A DNA stretch of 10,862 nucleotides, taken from assembly GCA_003501565.1 (NCBI GenBank), contig DNPC01000447.1, positions 1-10,862 on the forward strand. The letters are read 5' to 3'. Below are positions 7,595 through 10,862 of the stretch, piece by piece. The translations under genes and the position numbers were made by a program. Numbering within the stretch: the stretch's first letter is position 1; the number at the start of each line of letters is the position of its first letter. The stretch is from Planctomycetaceae bacterium. Its GTDB lineage: Bacteria; Planctomycetota; Planctomycetia; Pirellulales; Pirellulaceae. Under the pieces are notes generated by a model. The model had not been told where the DNA came from and did not search any database. It was given only the letters and a program-made list of their open reading frames with translations.

Positions 7595-8248
7595 ATGAGG
7601 ACTGTCAAAAAAACCGAGTCTGTTCCAAGCTGGCTCTTATGGGCTTGGGAACATGGAATATACGTATTTTTCGGTGGTGGATTGTTGATCGCCGCAGCGA
7701 TCGTCGTGGTAGCGTACTATTTGGACAATCGTCTCGATCGGATTGAAGACAGCTTACTATTTGTTCCGCCGGCCGAGTATCAGCCACCCAGCCTTGAAGA
7801 CTACCCCCTCGGTGATGTTGCGCTCGATCAGTTACCCTCAAGCAGAACAATCTACGTTCCGGTGTATTCTCATGTTTACTTCCAAGGAGGTGCTCCCTAC
7901 TTGCTCGAGACAACCTTGAGCATCCGCAATACCGATCGCAATGAACCGATCTATTTGCGTTCGGTAGACTATTTCGACACGTCGGGTAAACTCATCAAAT
8001 CACAACTCGACCGACCAATCCGGCTCACTTCACTGCAAACCATTGAGTTCTTGGTCGAACGTCAAGATACCTCGGGAGGCTCAGGAGCAAATTTTCTTGT
8101 CGAGTGGCAGGCCAAGAGTCAGACTGCAAAACCGTTGGTAGAAGCCGTGATGGTTGGCACCGCTGGCACTCAAGGAATTTCTTTCGCGCGTAAGGGTTTC
8201 GAGCTTGCTGAACCACAAGGACGACAATCCGCGCCCATAACGCAGTGA
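7595..8248 (+). CDS. Membrane-anchored DUF3124 protein
   Basis: The protein has 217 residues from the ATG at 7595. A short charged N-terminus leads to one membrane segment at about 22-42 (IYVFFGGGLLIAAAIVVVAY). A linker with prolines follows (57-83), then a DUF3124-type domain at about 85-200. Recognisable family landmarks are IYVPVYSHVYF (86-96), LETTLSIRNTD (104-114), VDYFDTSGKLIKS (124-136), DTSGGSGANFLVEWQA (158-173) and AVMVGTAGTQGISFARKG (184-201). With few positive charges after the segment, the domain probably faces the periplasm (inference). No biochemical function is known to me. A start at 7574, seven codons earlier, is possible but has no Shine-Dalgarno. GGGAGGG at 7576-7582 precedes the 7595 ATG, though with a long spacer of 12. 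The gene stands alone, and the fusion kinase gene converges on it after 165 bp. Those 165 bp (8249-8413) show no clear terminator. Confidence 0.88.
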   Translation: MRTVKKTESVPSWLLWAWEHGIYVFFGGGLLIAAAIVVVAYYLDNRLDRIEDSLLFVPPAEYQPPSLEDYPLGDVALDQLPSSRTIYVPVYSHVYFQGGAPYLLETTLSIRNTDRNEPIYLRSVDYFDTSGKLIKSQLDRPIRLTSLQTIEFLVERQDTSGGSGANFLVEWQAKSQTAKPLVEAVMVGTAGTQGISFARKGFELAEPQGRQSAPITQ

Positions 8249-8413
8249 ACGTGGGTACCGGAGAGTGATTTCGGCCGGTGTGCGACTAGGACGATTGCAT
8301 TCTCTAACTGGTTTGCGCGTTGCCAAGTGACGCACTAATTACTTGGTCGCCGAACTGGCATCATCCGAATTGTCGTTCAGGATCAGCCAGATGATTGGTA
8401 CGCTCCGGCGGAC

Positions 8414-9883
8414 TCAGCCCATTAGTAAGCGAACTATCTCTTCGACCGTCGCTGGTCTGTCTATTGGTGACGAAGCCAACGAACGCTGCATGATCGATTG
8501 AAGGGCTGCGTTGATTTTAGAACTTGTATCTTCGTCGGAGCGTTGGCGGTCAACTGTTTGCTTTAAGATTTCGGCGACACCATTGCCAGCGTTTGGTGGC
8601 GTGCCGAAGAGGTACCAATGGATGAGTCCGCCGATGGCGTAGATGTCGGTCTTGAAGCCGAGGTTGCCGAAGGCGGGATCGATTTGCTCGGGGGCGGCGA
8701 AGCCCAAAGTACCACCGAGAATGGGAGACGTCGCTTCGACGGAGACTTGTGAAAAGCCAAAATCGGTGACCGTGACTCGATCGTCATTGTCAATTAGAAC
8801 GTTCGCGGGCGTGAGGTCACCGTGAACCAATCCCGCATCGTGGACTGCCTGCACGGATTCGCAGATTTGTCGTAGCCAGTGTGTGAAACGAAGCTTGCTG
8901 GGACGATCGATGGCGTGCATTGGCACGCCATCAATCCATTCGCTCAGAACGTATGGACCTCCATGTGGTGACTCGCCGTATCCCAAATAGCGGATTACGC
9001 CGGGATGATTGATTCGGGACGCCGCGAAAATTTCCCGGATGAAAGTTTCGCGAGCCTGTTCATTGTGCCAGAATGCTTTACGAAGGAACTTCACTGCGAT
9101 GGTACTCCCATCGGTTTGCATGCTCGCGCGATAGACTTTACCGAAGCCGCCGGCGCCGATCAGTTTCCCAAGCACGAATTGGCTGTAGCTAACCCGTGGC
9201 AACGTAGTGGAGCTTGTCAAAGATCCTGCTGGCGGCGATTGTTCCTGGGAATCTTTAGTACGTTCCGCTACATCTACATCAAGCACCGGCGAAAGCGTTT
9301 CGCGGATTTTTGTCATCCGCCTTCTTATGGTTCGTTCGTCGATCCCCAATGATTTGGCAATCTCCTGTTGCGTCAGGCCTGCGAGCATGGCTTCAACGAC
9401 TGAGAACTGATCCGCCGGAAGTTCAGTATTCAGTTGTTCCATTAGCTCGTGAGCATCGGAGTCGTTTACCGCAAGTATCTCAGCTTCGCTCCCTACTTGA
9501 TCGAGAGAGACTCGTAATCGGTCGCCACCACGCTTTGACGCTGAGTGGCGTTCGATCGATCTAGCTAGTTTTCGACGGGCGAACGTTGCCAACAATCGCC
9601 AAAACGAAACGCTCTGGCTAACGTGGATGCGACTGTTCCGGGCAGCGTTGAAGAAACTTCCCATTGCCGATTGCATTACCGCTTCAGGATCAACTTGCGA
9701 GCGATAGCGGTGATTCACGCGGCTGGCGACAAGGGCCACGAGGCGGAATGCGTATCGGTTAAAAAGGACGTCGGCTGCCTGCTCGTTGCCGTTCTTCCAC
9801 TGGCGAAGCAACCATCCGTCTGGCCGATCCGTGATCGCGTCGGATTCTTGAAATTCTTTTCCGTCGTCGGTGTCCGGATTCAA
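8414..9883 (-). CDS. Fusion protein: N-terminal ECF-like sigma domain and C-terminal Ser/Thr kinase domain
   Basis: The protein has 489 residues. Residues 23-125 resemble ECF region 2 of planctomycete type (ADVLFNRYAFRLVALVASRV 37-56; VDPEAVMQSAMGSFFNAAR 64-82; FWRLLATFARRKLARSIERH 94-113). Residues 155-200 resemble region 4, with a helix-turn-helix in LTQQEIAKSLGIDERTIRRR. A Ser/Thr-rich linker (about 205-232) joins a kinase domain at about 233-489: GAGGFGKV 243-250, Lys265 in IAVK, Glu284, HGDLTPAN 354-361, DFG 374-376, APE 397-399 and TDIYAIG 412-418. Catalytic Asp356 and Asn361 remain, but the usual Arg and Lys of HRDLKPxN are Gly355 and Thr358, so activity may be altered. No membrane segment is seen, so the protein is cytoplasmic. 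The start is TTG: no ATG or GTG lies in frame between the upstream stop (about 9931) and residue 70, and GGAAGAGAG precedes it. It could be a kinase that regulates its own sigma domain, or a DNA-binding kinase. Both halves are clear; the joint function is inference. Confidence 0.9.
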   Translation of the reverse strand: MNPDTDDGKEFQESDAITDRPDGWLLRQWKNGNEQAADVLFNRYAFRLVALVASRVNHRYRSQVDPEAVMQSAMGSFFNAARNSRIHVSQSVSFWRLLATFARRKLARSIERHSASKRGGDRLRVSLDQVGSEAEILAVNDSDAHELMEQLNTELPADQFSVVEAMLAGLTQQEIAKSLGIDERTIRRRMTKIRETLSPVLDVDVAERTKDSQEQSPPAGSLTSSTTLPRVSYSQFVLGKLIGAGGFGKVYRASMQTDGSTIAVKFLRKAFWHNEQARETFIREIFAASRINHPGVIRYLGYGESPHGGPYVLSEWIDGVPMHAIDRPSKLRFTHWLRQICESVQAVHDAGLVHGDLTPANVLIDNDDRVTVTDFGFSQVSVEATSPILGGTLGFAAPEQIDPAFGNLGFKTDIYAIGGLIHWYLFGTPPNAGNGVAEILKQTVDRQRSDEDTSSKINAALQSIMQRSLASSPIDRPATVEEIVRLLMG

Positions 9884-9892
9884 TCGCGTTTT

Positions 9893-9901
9893 CTCTCTTC
9901 C
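9893..9901 (-). promoter_or_regulatory. Shine-Dalgarno deciding the TTG start of the sigma-kinase fusion
   Basis: On the minus strand GGAAGAGAG lies 9 bases before the TTG at 9883-9881. There is no ATG or GTG in frame between the upstream stop codon and the start of the sigma homology, so this site and the TTG are the best available initiation region. Confidence 0.5.
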
Positions 9902-9904
9902 AGA

Positions 9905-9960
9905 GTAGTGGATCTTGTTGAAGATCCTTTACGCGCTGGATCTTTAACAAGATCTACTAC
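9905..9960 (+). promoter_or_regulatory. Long nested palindrome between the sigma-kinase fusion and fdxA
   Basis: The left arm (9905-9927) and right arm (9938-9960) are 23 bases each, with a 10-base loop (TTTACGCGCT). In plus-strand RNA they pair over all 23 positions, two of them G-U; in minus-strand RNA these become A-C mismatches, so the plus-strand fold is better. Each arm is itself a palindrome: GGATCTT-GTTG-AAGATCC (9910-9927, 7 bp) and GGATCTT-TAAC-AAGATCT (9938-9955, 6 bp plus G-U). RNA from here could therefore form one long hairpin or two short ones, and DNA would offer two near-identical dyad sites 28 bp apart. It lies 39 bases before the ferredoxin ATG and 22 bases before the fusion TTG. 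No T-run follows, so it is not a standard intrinsic terminator. Confidence 0.7.
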
Positions 9961-9987
9961 AGCCTATGGACTATAGCCTAAAGCCTA
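9961..9987 (+). repeat. Three copies of AGCCTA before fdxA
   Basis: AGCCTA occurs at 9961-9966, 9975-9980 and 9982-9987, directly after the palindrome and just before the ferredoxin ribosome binding site. It looks like a degenerate short tandem repeat. An alternative ferredoxin start at 9966 would translate it, but the protein family begins at 9999. Confidence 0.4.
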
Positions 9988-9991
9988 AGGA
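9986..9991 (+). promoter_or_regulatory. Shine-Dalgarno of the ferredoxin gene
   Basis: TAAGGA lies 7 bases before the ATG at 9999-10001 and selects that start over the ATG at 9966. The resulting N-terminus (MTMVVTEPC) matches the family pattern. Confidence 0.7.
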
Positions 9992-9998
9992 CTCTTCC

Positions 9999-10259
9999 AT
10001 GACTATGGTGGTTACCGAGCCCTGCATCGAATGCAAAGACAAATCTTGCTTAGTGGTTTGCCCGGTCGAATGCTTTCACGAGGATGAGACGATGGTCTAC
10101 ATCGACCCCGATGAATGCATCGATTGTGGGGCCTGCGTTCCGGAATGCCCAACCGAAGCGATTTTCTACGAAGACGATGTTCCCGAGCACTGGCATCGGT
10201 TCATTGAATTAAACGCGACTAAGGCAAAGGAATGCCCCTCGGCACACGACTCGGATTAA
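9999..10259 (+). CDS. fdxA: Seven-iron ferredoxin (3Fe-4S plus 4Fe-4S), FdxA type
   Basis: The protein has 86 residues and is a small soluble electron carrier. The first motif, C9-x2-C12-x4-C17-x3-C21-P, has the spacing of Azotobacter-type ferredoxin I. The second motif is C40-x2-C43-x2-C46-x3-C50-P. By family knowledge, C9, C17 and C50 hold the 3Fe-4S cluster and C21, C40, C43 and C46 the 4Fe-4S cluster; C12 is usually free. C25 in VECF is also typical. The short C-terminal tail (HWHRFIELNATKAKECP) is family-like. The electron partner is not visible here. The leader carries the nested palindrome and AGCCTA repeats. Its TAA stop shares the bases TTAA with the stop codon of the convergent peptidase gene. 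The family call is certain; the symbol follows the usual name for this ferredoxin type. Confidence 0.96.
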   Translation: MTMVVTEPCIECKDKSCLVVCPVECFHEDETMVYIDPDECIDCGACVPECPTEAIFYEDDVPEHWHRFIELNATKAKECPSAHDSD

Positions 10260-10862
10260 CCCAATAGTTTGCGCATCGCTGACGCGACTCCCAGAGTGAC
10301 TTCGGTCATTCTGGGATAGTCGAGCGTGTCCGGTGTGTCGGTGGCCTGGTGGTAGTTTGGATTGCGCAAGAAGCTGGTGTCGGTGAGCATCAGGGCGGGA
10401 TAGCCCTGGTCCCAGAACGAGCTGTTGTCGCTGAGCCGAATCTCGTGGATCTTTTCTGGTAAACAGATCGAGAATAGGGGCATGCGGCGCGTGCCGCGTT
10501 TGAATCCGCGGCGGAATCTCCAGCACAGTTTCCAAGATGGAATATTGCCGACGGCTGCCAGAAAGTTGCCGCGGCTGGGAAAGAAACGGTGCATCCACTT
10601 CGGAATTCCCGGCGGAACCGTTTGCGAGCCTTTCGTCAGACTGTAGTAACCAACCATCTCCAGGCACAGCATTCCAATGATATTGTCATTCCGCTGTCGT
10701 GAAAGTCGCGCGTGATGTTGGCTACCCATCGAATCCATGTTGAAATACGGCGGTTCTTCGCAAGCGAATGCTACAAATCGGACCGTCCGCTTTCCATTGT
10801 GCTCGCGCAGCAATCGGCTGACTTCGAGCAATACTGCGACGGCGGAAGCATTGTCATCGGCT
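10256..10862 (-). CDS. M28-family zinc peptidase, C-terminal part (runs off right edge)
   Basis: The minus-strand frame is open to the window edge; 201 residues are visible, beginning ADDNASAVAVLLEV, so the N-terminus and first metal ligand are missing. M28 (aminopeptidase/carboxypeptidase-like, two-zinc) landmarks are the bridging Asp in ADDNAS at visible residues 1-6, FACEEPPYF with the catalytic and ligand glutamates at 35-36, MGSQHHAR, CLEMVGYY (Glu where many M28 enzymes have an Asp ligand), and NPNYHQATDTPDTLDY with the last His ligand. The first ATG or TTG inside the frame would cut the metal site, so neither is the true start. The C-terminus ends with KLLG and a TAA that overlaps the ferredoxin stop. 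Export and substrate cannot be judged without the N-terminus. Confidence 0.92.
   Translation of the reverse strand, partial: ADDNASAVAVLLEVSRLLREHNGKRTVRFVAFACEEPPYFNMDSMGSQHHARLSRQRNDNIIGMLCLEMVGYYSLTKGSQTVPPGIPKWMHRFFPSRGNFLAAVGNIPSWKLCWRFRRGFKRGTRRMPLFSICLPEKIHEIRLSDNSSFWDQGYPALMLTDTSFLRNPNYHQATDTPDTLDYPRMTEVTLGVASAMRKLLG

Noticed and set aside
8249..8413. Small gene or terminator between the DUF3124 gene and the fusion kinase gene
   Set aside because: I found no credible start with ribosome binding site and no stable GC-rich hairpin followed by T residues.
9905..9960. Rho-independent terminator
   Set aside because: The stem is strong but no T-run follows on either strand, and both flanking genes start, rather than end, here.
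9966..9998. Ferredoxin start at the ATG 9966
   Set aside because: It would add 11 residues absent from the family and encode the AGCCTA repeats; the ATG at 9999 has a well-spaced TAAGGA.
1..10862. CRISPR array, phage genes, toxin-antitoxin pair or recombinase gene
   Set aside because: No regularly spaced repeats and no matching proteins were seen in any frame; the only mobile traces are the tRNA fragment and short repeats.

Overview
The window looks like a chromosome segment of a planctomycete, probably close to Rhodopirellula/Pirellulaceae. The reasons are the number of Hanks-type Ser/Thr kinases with the extended planctomycete N-terminus and a C-terminal helical-repeat sensor region, an ECF sigma factor of the type described from Rhodopirellula baltica next to those kinases, a second sigma-like domain fused to a kinase, moderate G+C, and weak or variable Shine-Dalgarno sites with GTG and TTG starts. 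This assignment comes from protein recognition; no database search was possible.

Layout. Positions 1-432 (minus) hold the N-terminal 144 codons of a kinase that runs off the left edge. A 265-bp divergent gap follows, then a plus-strand run: ECF sigma factor (698-1264), membrane-anchored kinase 1 (1413-4127) and membrane-anchored kinase 2 (GTG start, 4139-6979). The kinases are paralogs of one another and of the divergent one. The last 84 codons of kinase 2 look like read-through into non-coding DNA after a C4A6 homopolymer. That DNA (6727-7090) carries GGGGACA repeats and ends at a 3' half of tRNA-Leu(CAG) (7091-7146), which looks like an integration scar. By its orientation, the mobile or island DNA would lie to the left and so include the kinase cluster.

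Right of the scar, about 450 bp hold nothing I recognise. Then come a membrane-anchored DUF3124 protein (7595-8248, plus), a soluble fusion of an ECF-like sigma domain with a Ser/Thr kinase domain (8414-9883, minus, TTG start), a 7Fe ferredoxin (9999-10259, plus) and the C-terminal part of an M28 metallopeptidase (10256-10862, minus). A nested palindrome (9905-9960) lies between the fusion gene and the ferredoxin gene.

How the genes may work together. The left part is a phosphorylation-to-transcription module. The kinases have cytoplasmic catalytic domains, one membrane segment and a large helical-repeat region. The sigma factor lacks the usual acidic residues of region 2.2 and has a threonine there, as would suit activation by a cognate kinase (inference, by analogy with EcfP/PknT). 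The fusion protein puts the same two functions in one chain but keeps acidic residues at that position, and its kinase catalytic loop is degenerate. So two different sigma-kinase arrangements lie within 10 kb.
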